A stretch of 64,000 nucleotides of DNA from Spirodela intermedia (taxonomy: Eukaryota; Streptophyta; Magnoliopsida; Alismatales; Araceae), in NCBI GenBank assembly GCA_902729315.2, contig LR746266.1:1307001-1371000 (forward strand), in the 5' to 3' direction. Shown here piece by piece: positions 12,201 through 22,844 of the stretch; positions within the stretch are counted from its first letter, which is position 1; the number at the start of each line of letters is the position of its first letter. The notes under the pieces were generated by a model. It made no database searches, was not told the origin of the DNA, and was given only the letters and a program-made list of their open reading frames with translations. The position numbers and the translations under genes were made by a program.

Positions 12201-15200
12201 TTCCTATGCCTATGCAGACAATTTGAAAAATTAAAAAGTTCAAAGTTGTTAAACTATTGATAAATTGAATAATTAATTTAGCCATGAAATGTCACTGAAC
12301 CCAAATATCATGAGTATAAAAGCATGATGACTACGGAAAAAGGTGCTTACCTTGATCTCTTCATCATAGCCAACTAAAGAAATTGCCACCATTGCATTAC
12401 CATCACCGACCTATAAAAAATATCATAAGCAATAAAATAATAAAGAAGAAGAAAAAACGTTAATATAATAATAATGATATGTACACTGACCAGTCTATCA
12501 GCAGCTTGTTGCACTCTATGTGGAATAATATGGGACTGAATTTTATTCAACGGTATTATAGTCACTCGCCTTCTCAGATCGCCATTCTGGAGAAGCTGTT
12601 TTCCAGTATTTTCTGTGTCCACGACAACATTAAATAGCTTGCCTCCAGCAGCAACCTGCAGAACCAAGTATAGCGAATATTATAACTTTTCTTATAACAA
12701 AAATATTTACCAAAACAATAATGAGATATAAAAAAGGAAAAACTAGTCCTCCGAAGACTAACCTCAAGTGCGATCATTGTGGAGCTATCCTTCACTTTAA
12801 TGAGCTTGGCAACCACACCTTTCACCTTTGATCTGTCAAAATTTTTAACAGGGTCTCTGTAAGTAAATTCAACGTTAGCAAGCTGTCCAGAAAGAATCCG
12901 GATCTCATCTTTCACTTTCTCCACAATCTCCAACTCAGCAGACCGTTCCTGAACACCAGAGACCATAAAAATAGAAGAAGCCGTTATTCTATATGTGGCA
13001 GGTGTAACTAAATAATTATGGGCAGGCAAATAAATAAATAAGAACTTCTATGCAAAATGTATATAAACATGAAAAGATAAATGGCATCAAGCATCAGATA
13101 AAACCTTTTGCAATGCTTCCAATTGTCCATCTTGGTATCCAATTGATCCCATTGTTGCTTTAATTTGTTCTAGTTCACTTTTTCGTTGATTAAGTTCATT
13201 CTCAACAGCAACAGCCTCTTCACATTTTGACATTAATTGACTTTTTTTCTCCTTCAGCTCCTTCTCAGAATGTTTAATTCTTGTTTTCAATTGCTTCAAC
13301 TCTGTTTCTGCATCACCAACGGAAGCTTTTGCATCTCGCAATTGATCTTCAAGGCATTTATCATCATTCCCACCGCTCTTGCCAGCAAGTATACCCTGTG
13401 CACAACCAGATACTTAATTCGACAAAAACACCTGTTTCTTTGTGAGACTGACAACAGTAAACCACGCAATGTCCGAAAAGAAAATTCATATATAGCACAC
13501 TATGCATACCTGGTATTCTTTCTCACGTTCATCCAAGTTCTTAGAAAGATTTTCTACTTTTTTTTTAATATCAGCGGCTCCATCCACAGCTCTTTTAACA
13601 GCAGACTCCCTTTCTCCAATTGACTGTTTGATTTCATCAATACTACTGTAAATCTGCCAAGCAAGCATAAATAAATTGAATGATGCATTATAACAGGCAA
13701 ACCCCTCAAGGTTCTCAGTTCTAAGCAAACTAGAAGGAGAGAGAGAGAGAGAGAGAGAACTGACGTTTAAGAATTGAAAAGAGTTCGTACCTTTTCGGCT
13801 GCTCTTTTCTCCGTCATGAGAGATTCCTCCCTATTACTCAGAACAGAAGTTTCTTTCACAAGAGCACGAGAAATGGCATCCACTTTCTCTGAATTTTTTT
13901 TTATTTCACCACCTATCTTTGCCTCTTTCTCTGCTGCTAAAGATGAGACTTTCGTCTCCATCTCTTGAATCTCGGAGCTCATTATTTTCGTACTGGCGTC
14001 CAGATCCATAATCTTCTCCTTAATTTCTTCAACCCTTCCACCAATACCTTCTCGTAACTTCTCTGCCTGCACATAATCATATGCAATACAGAACCTTCTG
14101 AGTCTGTCTAGTTCTGCGTTGCCATTTGCCCATTGCATGTATTGCATTCTCTCCTTCCTCAACTTCTCTAAAGCAGGAAGGATTTCCTGGTCAAGCAATT
14201 TATCTATCTCGTCTACTTTGCTCTGTTTTTTCTCCAAGGTCTTTAATGCGGACTCCTTTTTCGCCTCATACATTCTGGTTCCAGCAGCCTCTTCTAGCAT
14301 GGATAGGATCTCAGGAGGTTTCATATTCAGGACTTTAGTTATTCGTCCTTGCATGATAAGGAAATGTGGGTTATTAACGTTTAGCTGCACAGAATGGAAA
14401 AGGTTTTGTACACGAGAAGGTTGGGCAAGGTGACCATTGATGAGGTACTTGTTTCTTCCACCAACAACAATCTACAAAGAAAACACAGTTTCAATGAAAG
14501 CGCAAAGCAGAAAAAGAGAAAAAACTATTTCCAGGGAAGATAAAAAAGAAACAATCACCTAAGGTTTTTAAACTCTGAAAGCAACCGACATGAAAAAAAA
14601 TAGTCACAGGGAATGCCAACATAGAATGACCACTAGACATGTGAGCAAGACTGTACATTGAAGCATACCCAGAAACTTAAGATAAAACAGTCTCAGGCTA
14701 AAATCAGTAGAGGATGATGCAAAAAGAATACAGATCAAAATAGAACCATTAAAATTAGCAAAGGGAGTTGTGCCATGGTAACTACAGTAACGACTCACAC
14801 CCTTCAATTCCTGAAGATATACAGGCATCCTAAAAAGAAAATAAGATCTACATGACGGCTCTTTCGTTTGAAAGTAACAACAGGAATTTCAGAGAAGAAT
14901 ACCAGAGCTCTTTTAGATGCTCGTATGCAACAAGTTAGAGCCGAGGGCATTCATTTTAGTACTATTAATAGTTCGAAACCAGAGGCATTACGACAGAAGT
15001 GGCGTATAATATAATGGCCACTCTACGATAGAAATTTAATGATCTTTCATATTCTTGCCGGACTTCGATCTTTCCTGAATGTCTTCTGAATTGATTCATT
15101 TCTATGATGCGATTACTGATCTACAGCCACAGACTCAAGGCAAGAACATTATCAGCGTAATTTTGCCATCAGTCAATACCTTCAAGTCGTGTCGCATGCT

Positions 15201-16102
15201 TTTATTTTCCCAATTTCATGTTCCGTGTCCACTTAAGCTTAATTATATTTCTCCCTTGTATGTGATAGTATGGAAAGCCAGGGGACTAGAAAATAAACAA
15301 TAGAAACAAACTAAAACGAATATTTAAAAATAAAGCAGAAAAAAGTATCGTAGCTTTCTGGGAACTTCCAGGATGACATGAGAAAGCGATATGATGCATA
15401 AGTACATCCCACGAGGCTGTTTCTTCTTTCTTTATAGTTGACGGGCTTTCAAATGCCAGAGAGAGCATGAACTTGTTTTTTTCCCGTGAAAGAAAAGAAA
15501 ATTTGAAATTCGGAGTTATCATCCGGGAAATTCAAAAAACTCAGAACTTCAGGTAACCTTAAGTTGAAAATCATTTTTACAACGCGTCGCAACAGAAAAT
15601 TGACTTCGTGAGTTACATTGGTCCAAGAGGCAGGTTTCAAAGTTCTCGCGTAGAATTTGGTTCGTAAAGCAGCATTAAAAGACAATATGGTGAAAGAAAA
15701 GGGAGCCACTATACGAAGTGTAGTTGATTATGTCCAATCGTTGTATCCAAGGTCGCTGGCGGATGGGGAAGTTTTGGGCTTTACCTGACGGGTCACGGTG
15801 ATCTCCTGGCAGTCTTCGTAGCCAAGGGGACTGCGGGTCCTGTCTGAATTGTCAAAGACGATTGAGACTGTCGCCTTGGTTATCCCCGCCTGCCCCTGCT
15901 TATAAACAAGCTCCTGGAGGCTAGTGGCCCGAACCTGCTGCAGGTTCGTGATCCCCAGCACAAAACAGATAGAATCGAGTATATTCGACTTGCCGGAGCC
16001 ATTCAGACCGGTGATGGCGTTGAAGAAGGGATCGAAGCCGGAGACCACCGTCCTCGTCGCGTAGGACTTGAAGCCCTCTAAGCAAATCTCCTTTATGTAC
16101 AT
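6237..16102 (-). CDS. SMC2: Structural maintenance of chromosomes protein 2 (SMC2/CAP-E), condensin ATPase
   Basis: Twenty coding exons were traced on the minus strand: 16102-15785, 14471-13791, 13653-13510, 13395-13105, 12948-12763, 12655-12491, 12410-12351, 12066-12004, 10780-10689, 10418-10322, 10101-9985, 9902-9684, 8261-8121, 7878-7711, 7640-7456, 7290-7197, 7099-7011, 6919-6694, 6517-6443 and 6347-6237. They give 1173 residues, the normal length for plant SMC2. The Walker A loop GLNGSGKS is at residues 32-39, followed by a long coiled coil, the hinge around 510-690 ([19 protein letters not shown] onward), a second coiled coil, the ABC signature LSGGQ at 1083-1087, and the Walker B block LYILDEVDAALD at 1107-1118. 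SMC2 pairs with SMC4 in condensins I and II and compacts mitotic chromosomes. Introns 15 and 16 must start with GC to keep the conserved protein in frame. No break or stop was found, so the gene looks functional. Confidence 0.97.
7100..7196 (-). other. Inferred GC-AG intron (SMC2 intron 16)
   Basis: On the coding strand the exon ends ATCATCGAG and the intron begins GCCAGT, ending CCTTACAG before AACGATAAG. This gives NIIENDKSKIK, the conserved family sequence. The nearest GT donor adds four bases and leads to an immediate stop, so a GC donor is the only in-frame solution I found. Confidence 0.65.
7291..7455 (-). other. Inferred GC-AG intron (SMC2 intron 15)
   Basis: On the coding strand the exon ends TCTGG and the intron begins GCAAGTACC, a near-ideal GC donor, ending TTTCTTACAG. 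This joins GG|C to give [11 protein letters not shown], matching the conserved family sequence. A GT donor three bases downstream of the GC (GGGCAA|GTACC) would need a purine-rich acceptor and would replace the conserved LEK residues with Q. Confidence 0.7.
7940..7990. repeat. CAGAGA/GA microsatellite in SMC2 intron 13
   Basis: CAGAGA units pass into a pure GA run, wholly inside the intron between the exons at 8261-8121 and 7878-7711. Confidence 0.9.
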
Positions 16103-16330
16103 GTCTCCTCCCCGAAATCCTCACATAGACCCCGGCGGCGAGGCGGAAGGCCCTGAAACCCTAGAATGGAGGAGGCTTTGGAGCTGAACGAGGCTCTGCC
16201 GACGTCGACCTCCAAGCGCCGAGGGGGTTCCGGAGATCGAAACCCTATGCAGACCGGAAACCTGCAAATGCGGCGAAGGGAGAGCTCCGGAGATCGAAAC
16301 CCGCAACGTCGATGATCCAAACTTCCCACA

Positions 16331-16360
16331 GGCGGGAAATACTCTCCCGTTTTGGCCGTT
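16331..16360 (-). promoter_or_regulatory. E2F-type site and two MSA cores upstream of SMC2
   Basis: GGCGGGAAA at 16331-16339 (reverse TTTCCCGCC) is a full match to the E2F consensus. AACGG cores (CCGTT on the plus strand) lie at 16347-16351 and 16356-16360. E2F sites direct S-phase expression, and MSA elements with an AACGG core direct G2/M expression through three-repeat MYBs. The cluster is about 230-260 bp upstream of the SMC2 start. Confidence 0.6.
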
Positions 16361-16729
16361 TTCAAACGTTGGGAGGGAAACGAGCCGGCCAGATGGTGAC
16401 CATCGGAATATGGATTCTTTCAATAATATTCTTTAACACATATAATACTTTATCTTATACCATGAAATATATTATTTATGTTTATATCCTTTTTCTTCGA
16501 AGATTGAATTCACCTCGTAAACTCCAATTTTAGCGATAGGTATCATAGAAAATCAAAAAAAAATATGGCCTTTAATCATAATTTATTCCTGCTCCATGGT
16601 AAGACTACGATCCCTCATCAATCCCCGCAACCACTTCTCCCCCCGCGATCTGGATTAGTGTAAACTCACGAGGCTGTGCTCAGTGAGTAGGACCCACGAG
16701 AGATCATATAGTTTTTTCTTTTAAAAAAA

Positions 16730-17050
16730 AATTATATCGACGATAAATCATGGTAGTATCGATTATGCGAAAAGCCAGCAAAGTTTTCCATTTTTATACA
16801 GAGTGTTCTTTTTTTTTAAAATCATCGACGATGAATCGTGGGTCTGCTGATGATGAATGATGTGTGTCTGGCCGTAAGTAGACAGCGAAATTTTCCATTT
16901 TTACACACTGTTCTTCCAAAGATTTCCATTTTTATACACAGTGTTCTTCTCTTTTTGTGAAATTATCGACGTTGAATCAAGGGTCTGCTGATGATGAGTG
17001 ATCTGGGTCTGGCCGTAAGTAAGCAGCAAAGTTTTTCATTTTTCTTGTTC
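16730..17050. repeat. Tandem repeat, about three diverged copies of a ~100-130 bp unit
   Basis: Copies begin near 16733, 16823 and 16960. Shared parts are ATCGACGATGAATC, GGGTCTGCTGATGATGA, TCTGGCCGTAAGTA, and AAAGTTTTCCATTTTTATACA followed later by GTGTTCTT. Copy 1 lacks the middle section, and an extra partial copy of the CCATTTTTATACACAGTGTTCTT end sits at 16925-16950. No protein is supported. Confidence 0.8.
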
Positions 17051-17356
17051 ACAGGGGGACTGATTATTCCATAAACCCTAGCGGATCGATCACTGGATTT
17101 ATCTTTCAGTGGGAGGGGGGGGGCGCTTCGTTGAATGCTAATGATCATAATCATGGAGAAGACGATGAATCAATACAGATGGAGCAAAACTTAAAACAGG
17201 ACTCGGAACTGAGCTACTTCGGGAAATCCAGACCCATCTCTACATGGAAAAAATAGCAGCTGCTCGCAAGCATCTCCCTGCCACTGTTTGTGCTACAGAA
17301 ACGGCAATCCAAGAGCTTCTGCTGGAGGGGGCTGATGGCTGCTTCCTGTTCCTGGT

Positions 17357-18881
17357 TCATGCCTCCGATTCCGAGGATCTTGGAGGGAGAAAGCGCTCCC
17401 ACCAACCAGACTCGTACTTGGGGTATGGAGCGACCCAGTTCTGGGGCTTCTCGAAGTGGAGGTCAACGGGAGTGGAGGCCAGGGCCTCCGCGAGGTTGTC
17501 GGACTCAAAGCTCTCCGCTAGAACCCTGTCCAGCCTCAGCTTCATGAACCTGAGGATCCAATCACCATCGTTGTAAGCAAAGTCTGATAGAAACAGATCG
17601 AAATCGAGAGGAAAAAAAAAAGAAAAAAAAATCTGACTGAGCTGTCGATTCTTAGAAAAATGATGTCGATTCAGAGAAAATCTCGAGGGATTTTTTTATT
17701 ATTCTTTGTGAATCAATCAGACACGGATAGGGTTCATTCAGTCCGAATGATCATAATCACGGGTTGAGGGAAACAGATGGAATCAACTCGAAGAAATTTT
17801 TACGAAAAACAGTAGCTGAGGAGTGAATTGCAGGTGAGTTTTCATAGAAATCTGATGTGGGCTGCCCAGGAACAGCGAAAATCCCCGGGTGAGATTGAAC
17901 AAGAGGTATTCGTTTGAGATGTTCAGTCACAGGAAGAACAGAATACGTCTGCATCGATCAATCGGTCGCAGAAGGAAGGAGGGGGCTGAGTTCGACAAGT
18001 TCGGCAGATGAGAGGCTTAGAAGCTACTATTACGATTGAGTCATCCTCCCGCTTCAGATCCAGACACGGTTCTGATCGGTTTCTGCTAGGGTTTGCGGAA
18101 TCGAGCAAAGAGTAACAGCAGGAATGACGGGAGACGGGGGAGCTTACGTGATCCAGGGGGCATCGGTGGAGACGAGCGCGACGGCGGGCCTCTTCAGCCT
18201 CTTGGTGACGTTGGGGAACTTGTCCAGGAACTTGGGCTCGATGACGAGCCAGAAATCCTGCTCTCGCCCGCGTTCTCCAAAGAGGCGTAGCCTCTCCGAC
18301 AGCTGCTCCTGGAAGTGCTCCTCCTCGTCCAGCATGAACTTCGCGTTCGCCACCAAGAAGTAGTACTTGATCGGCTTCGCCTGCACCGCGCACGGAGAAA
18401 ATCATCAGAAACCCTACCCCTAGGAAGAGACAGTACTTTTCGCCATGAATCCGCACAGAAATCCCCCCTGGAAGAACTCATAAATCAAAACTAATAGAAA
18501 ATGTGACGTCCAGTAGGTAAAGATTATCAGAGACGGAGAACGGAGATTGAATCTACCCTAAAATCTCCTCAGCTGAGCTCATGCGCGATCTAAAACATGG
18601 AAAACAGAACGGATCTAGGCGACCGAGGTTACCTCAGCAAGGGGCGGAGAGGATCCCAATTGGTCGGAATCGAGAGCAACAGCCCTCGAGGAAGATATTG
18701 AAGAGCGCGCCGTCCCCCTGTTGCTGAAGGATTGAATCGCGCCATTCCTACTGAGGAAGCAACCAGAATGCAGACGCCGCGCCGGCACTCTGGCGAAGCA
18801 GGGTCTCTCGCCCTGGCTTGAAGCAGCGCCGGCTAGGCCTGCGCAGGGCGTTCCGAGGGTCAACGCTGCGGGAGCCGCCAT
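17357..18881 (-). CDS. YCF54: Ycf54-like protein (LCAA type), factor of the Mg-protoporphyrin monomethyl ester cyclase
   Basis: Three exons, 18881-18633, 18380-18148 and 17549-17357, join in frame to give 224 residues. Exon 1 (residues 1-83) is Ala/Ser/Arg-rich and acts as the likely plastid transit peptide. The conserved Ycf54 (DUF2488) domain follows: KPIKYYFLVANAKFMLDEEE, EQDFWLVIEPKFLD, LKRPAVALVSTDAPWIT, FMKLRLDRVL and WVAPYPKYESGWW near the end. In cyanobacteria and plants this protein stabilises the aerobic cyclase that forms protochlorophyllide, so it is needed for chlorophyll accumulation. The C-terminus runs a few residues (RSSESEA) past the family's usual LPP end. A G-box and an I-box lie upstream of the start. 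Confidence 0.94.
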
Positions 18882-18940
18882 CGCCGGTAGAGGGAGCTGC
18901 TCGCAGTCGCGGGGGGAGAGCGAAGGCAGAAGCAGAAGGC

Positions 18941-18997
18941 CTTATCCACACACCATAGCGGGATCTTCTTTGTCTTGTAGAAGATGGGTTTCACGTG
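18941..18997 (-). promoter_or_regulatory. I-box and G-box upstream of YCF54
   Basis: CTTATC (GATAAG on the gene's strand) is at 18941-18946 and CACGTG at 18992-18997, 60 to 117 bp upstream of the start. The combination matches light-responsive promoters. The I-box may lie within the transcribed leader. Confidence 0.5.
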
Positions 18998-19019
18998 CTC
19001 CTCCGCGATCTCCACCCCC

Positions 19020-19559
19020 TAAAGTGTTCCCCCGGAGAGAGACGGGGAAGCCGGCCCATCAAAATAAATTGATTTAATTTTTTATATATGATTTGATCAC
19101 CGTTGGTATTATCTTATTAATGAAAATATATTTTATTTTACAAAAAACATTTTTATTATAATATGGCTAAAAACCATTACACCGAAGTGTTTGTAAAAGA
19201 ATCATGTGGCCGTTAGTTTAAAACGGGGTCACACGTGGGAGTTCCGCAGGGGCAGTGTAACACACTGAAACCAGCGGGTGAGTGCGTTGTTTTTTGGGGT
19301 TTTTTCGGATCTAGTCCCTAAATAATAAGATAACTACAATTAAGCCTCCGTATATGTTGTCTATCCGTTCTATCTCCCAAGCATAGACTTGAGTGACATT
19401 TTTACCCTCGTGCGAACCTCCAAATCTCGTAATCTTCCATACTATTTGGATTTTTCAATAAAACAAGTCACATTTTTTTTCACATTGGCAAATAATTAGG
19501 ACTTGAAAATAGGAACTTAATAATAATTATGACTTAAAAAGATAATAACTTATGAATGA
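19020..19559. other. AT-rich spacer, nothing recognised
   Basis: No coding region, RNA gene or clear repeat is visible between the YCF54 promoter and the Copia relic. Confidence 0.5.
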
Positions 19560-19923
19560 GGACTTTGGACAAAAAATATTATATTGTCATTTTTAAGGAA
19601 ATTAATAGAGCATAATTAATAGAGCTGAATATTTCATATACATTCCATCCATCACTTAGGTATTGGGAAAAAATATATAAGCATGATTATCATTCAAATG
19701 ATACCGCTTGTAAGGAAAATAGAACTATTAACCATGGAGAAAATGAATCAATTTGAGGAAGAAAATGTCTAAAATTAAAAATGTATCGAAGAGTTATAAA
19801 TGAAGGGAGATAAAAATTGATTAAAGGGGGACATAAAAATGGCTCAAAGTGGGCAACCACACCCAATAATGACAAAAAATGGTAATAATTTTTTTTTTAT
19901 CTATGTTGCATTAGATATTAACA
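19560..19923 (-). repeat. 3' LTR of the Copia relic
   Basis: It begins TGTTAATATC just after the polypurine tract and includes the segment shared with 21630-21765 (for example AGCTGAATAT, ACATTCC and CCATCACTT). The outer end is approximate. Confidence 0.55.
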
Positions 19924-21614
19924 CTCCCTCTCAATACAAAATACCAAGTAATTCTCAAATTTTAAATATTTTAATACAACTAAATGACTTTGTAAGGACA
20001 TATGCAACTTGACCAATTATTGAGTAAAACTTTGTCGTAATAAGATTAACAACAATAAATCCATAATAAAATGATGACAATTTTCTATATGGTTCATTCT
20101 TCTATGAATTTATTTGTTGTCATAATAAATCAAAGTAGGTGTTGATTGTGAAAAATTGACAACTTAAAAAAAAAGAATACATTCATATTACTTTTCATGT
20201 AGTCATTGATGTAGTATTATATTTTTTTTTATGATGATGATAGTATTGTATATATATATTTTTTAGAAGATTTATGAAGTTTTATGAAAATAAAAATTGA
20301 AAACAAAGCCACTAGTATTTTTTCTATCGTCAATAGAACATGTTTAACCATTGTAAAAAAAAAATATAAATTTTAAAGTTTCGTTGTGAAGGATCTATGA
20401 ACTAGGAAGTTGTGTAGAGGCACTTGAAAGTGTGGGACTTTAGACATTGAAAGAAGAATTGATCTTTGCCTCACCTTCTCTACGTCTTCAAAAGTTTATG
20501 CCACCACTTGGCACCAAATAAACTATTAGGTCATTGTTGCTTTTCCACTTTGAAGAAATTGCAAACATATGTTGATATAAGATCACATAATTGATGGTCC
20601 CTTAAATATATGAAATAATTTTTTTGGTACTCCAAGATAATGAACTGATACATAATACATAAATCTTGAAATCATACTAATTAAAAATATTATATGATGC
20701 TACCCATGAGTTAAATATATTAACCCACTAATGAAACTTATATATATATATATATATATATAGTTTAGTCCCCATCACGAAGTCATAATTTGTAATTAGT
20801 ATTCATAGGAATGAAATGAGCCTTGTAATTGAACATACTAAAATTCATGAGTAGATCAAATACATATTTCTCTTGTGAAATTAATATACATAATTATTAT
20901 GAATAATTTAAATTTCAAAAAAAATAATGAAGTAATCCCAAATTCTTTATATCAAAATTAGATATTATAAGAGTATTCAATTCTCAAGCTAATGACGAAG
21001 ATGATTTCATATGTATAATATCATCAACACAAACACATATAATGAAAATATATTTTTCTTAGAGTTTTGGCATAAGATTTTAACTCATTATCACTTTGAT
21101 GAAAAATATACTCATTAAAATATGAATTAATTCTGCTATACCATACTTTTAGTACTTGAGTCTATAGAATATATTATTCAATTTACATACTTTATTAACT
21201 ATTCCATCACTAATAAACTCTATGGTTGCTCAACATATATGTCTTCATCAAAGTAATCATTTTAAAAATACTGATTTAAGATCAAATTAAAATACTCATC
21301 ATTTCATTTTTACTACTAAAATTAAAATAATACAACATGTTTTTCAAATCTTACAACATTAGAAAAAGTTTCAAAGTAATTGATATCTTACTTCTGTGCA
21401 TATCTCTTCAGGCAAGATTTATATTTCACTTTATAACATATTTTACACCATTGTTGTATCATTTAAATACTATTTCCTGACAAATCAAATCAAGAGTTTT
21501 ATTTATTCTATTTCTGGATGATATTTTCCCCTTTTTCTGCACGTAGAATTTCCTCTCAACAGGTCTTACATCGACTTATATTCAACATAACAATTAAAAA
21601 TATTATAATTCAGT

Positions 21615-21770
21615 AACAATGACTTTTGAGCCATTTTGTCATTTTAAGAAAATGAAGATAACATAATTAACAAAGCTGAATATTCCATGTACATTCCGTC
21701 CATCACTTTCATATCATAAAAAAATATATAGGTGACGATAATCTTTCAACCGATTTATGAGACTAAAACC
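21615..21770 (-). repeat. Truncated 5' LTR copy of the Copia relic
   Basis: This is the right-hand member of the direct repeat. It lacks the first 200 or so bases of the LTR, so the outer end of the element has been lost. The boundaries are approximate. Confidence 0.5.
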
Positions 21771-22844
21771 AAGAGCCGTTTTATCTTGGGTTTAATTGGC
21801 CCAATAGCAGGGAATTTAGGCCCATTATGCCCATGATTAAATGGGCTCGGAACAAAAGATTAGCTTCATCCGGCCCGAACCACGTATATGCCTACGCGTA
21901 AGATACGCGTACTTCTTCCTCCTTTCTCTCTCTCTCTCTCTCTCTCTCTACACATGTATTATTATTTATAAGGTGGGCCAACAACGCAGACTTCCTTGGG
22001 TCGAATCCAAAACCGATATTACGAGCCTTTCGTCGGTTCACAGGTTGCGGCCAACTCCAATAATTACCGCCGGTAGGAAAATAGGGCATTTATTTATTTA
22101 TTTTAATCACGCTTTTTACCTTAATTAGCGGCGGGAAAAGCCTTGTAATTAGCGGCCCGACGTGCACATACTAATTCTCGCATTTATGATGCGATCCCTC
22201 CCGAGTTTGACCAGTCAAGGACCGACTGTCCCGCCGTCTTCGGGGTCAGTCGTTGTGGGAAATTTTTGAAACGGTCAGCGATTAGGTGGCCCGTTTTCTC
22301 TTCAGCGCGCCGACGGCCATTGAAGGCGAGCAGGGGGTAGCTCTTGGAAGGATTCGGATCGTCAACGCCCGCGGGAAAGGGGGTAGGTGACCAAGTCGCC
22401 GGAACCAATCGGCCGAACCGAGTTGACCAGACGTGGCGGCGCCATGGGTCTCCATCGCCGAGTCGCGTACTCTACGTTCTGTGATCTCTGTTGGGAGGAC
22501 GGAAGCGGAGTGGGCTTGACTCGGAAAACAGGAACGATTTAAGTATTGATCAGGCTCGGGTCGGCTTCCGTCAGAGTGAAAGGGAAAGAGCGGCCGATCC
22601 CAGCCCAGAAAATGTTAGAAAAGTCCCTCGCCTACTTTATTTATTGAGCAACAGTCCTTCGTGAACGACTCGGAGGAAACGCGGTTGCTGCTGGCGCCAT
22701 TCACGAACGTGGGACCAAAAAGGAGATAAATAAAACAATGTCCGAACGAGGGGTTAAGAAAAAAATGGGGTCCAGTACGCCACGCTTCCCAAAATCGACG
22801 GTGGCGGCGGGCTTGTACGCCGCCGCGGAGGCGACGATGGCTCG
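21771..22844. other. Intergenic spacer downstream of the receptor kinase
   Basis: GGCCCA/TGGGCT motifs cluster at 21795-21850 and a CT microsatellite lies at about 21925-21949. The stretch also probably holds the 3' UTR of the kinase gene. No gene is supported. Confidence 0.5.

Larger units (their letters stand above)
19560..21770 (-). mobile_element. Internally deleted, decayed Ty1/Copia retrotransposon
   Basis: Read on the minus strand, broken frames show Copia reverse transcriptase and RNase H in order: EDIYVEQP (about 21250), CVDDIIHM (about 21030), FISQ-type and PMNTNY segments (about 20790-20890), GLIYLTHG and SMISRFM (about 20600-20730) and SIDDRKNTSGFVF (about 20310). A polypurine tract, GAGAGGGAG, at 19924-19932 precedes TGTTAATATC, a typical LTR start at 19923. 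A diverged direct repeat of about 140 bp links 19585-19725 with 21630-21765. GAG and integrase are missing, so the 5' LTR joins the RT region almost directly. There are many stops and the element is not active. Confidence 0.8.

Noticed and set aside
14860-15060. Protein-like frame inside SMC2 intron 1 ([16 protein letters not shown] and onward)
   Set aside because: About 55 codons open on the strand opposite the gene, with no good start and no family that I recognise. I could not tie it to an organellar or transposon protein, so chance is as likely.
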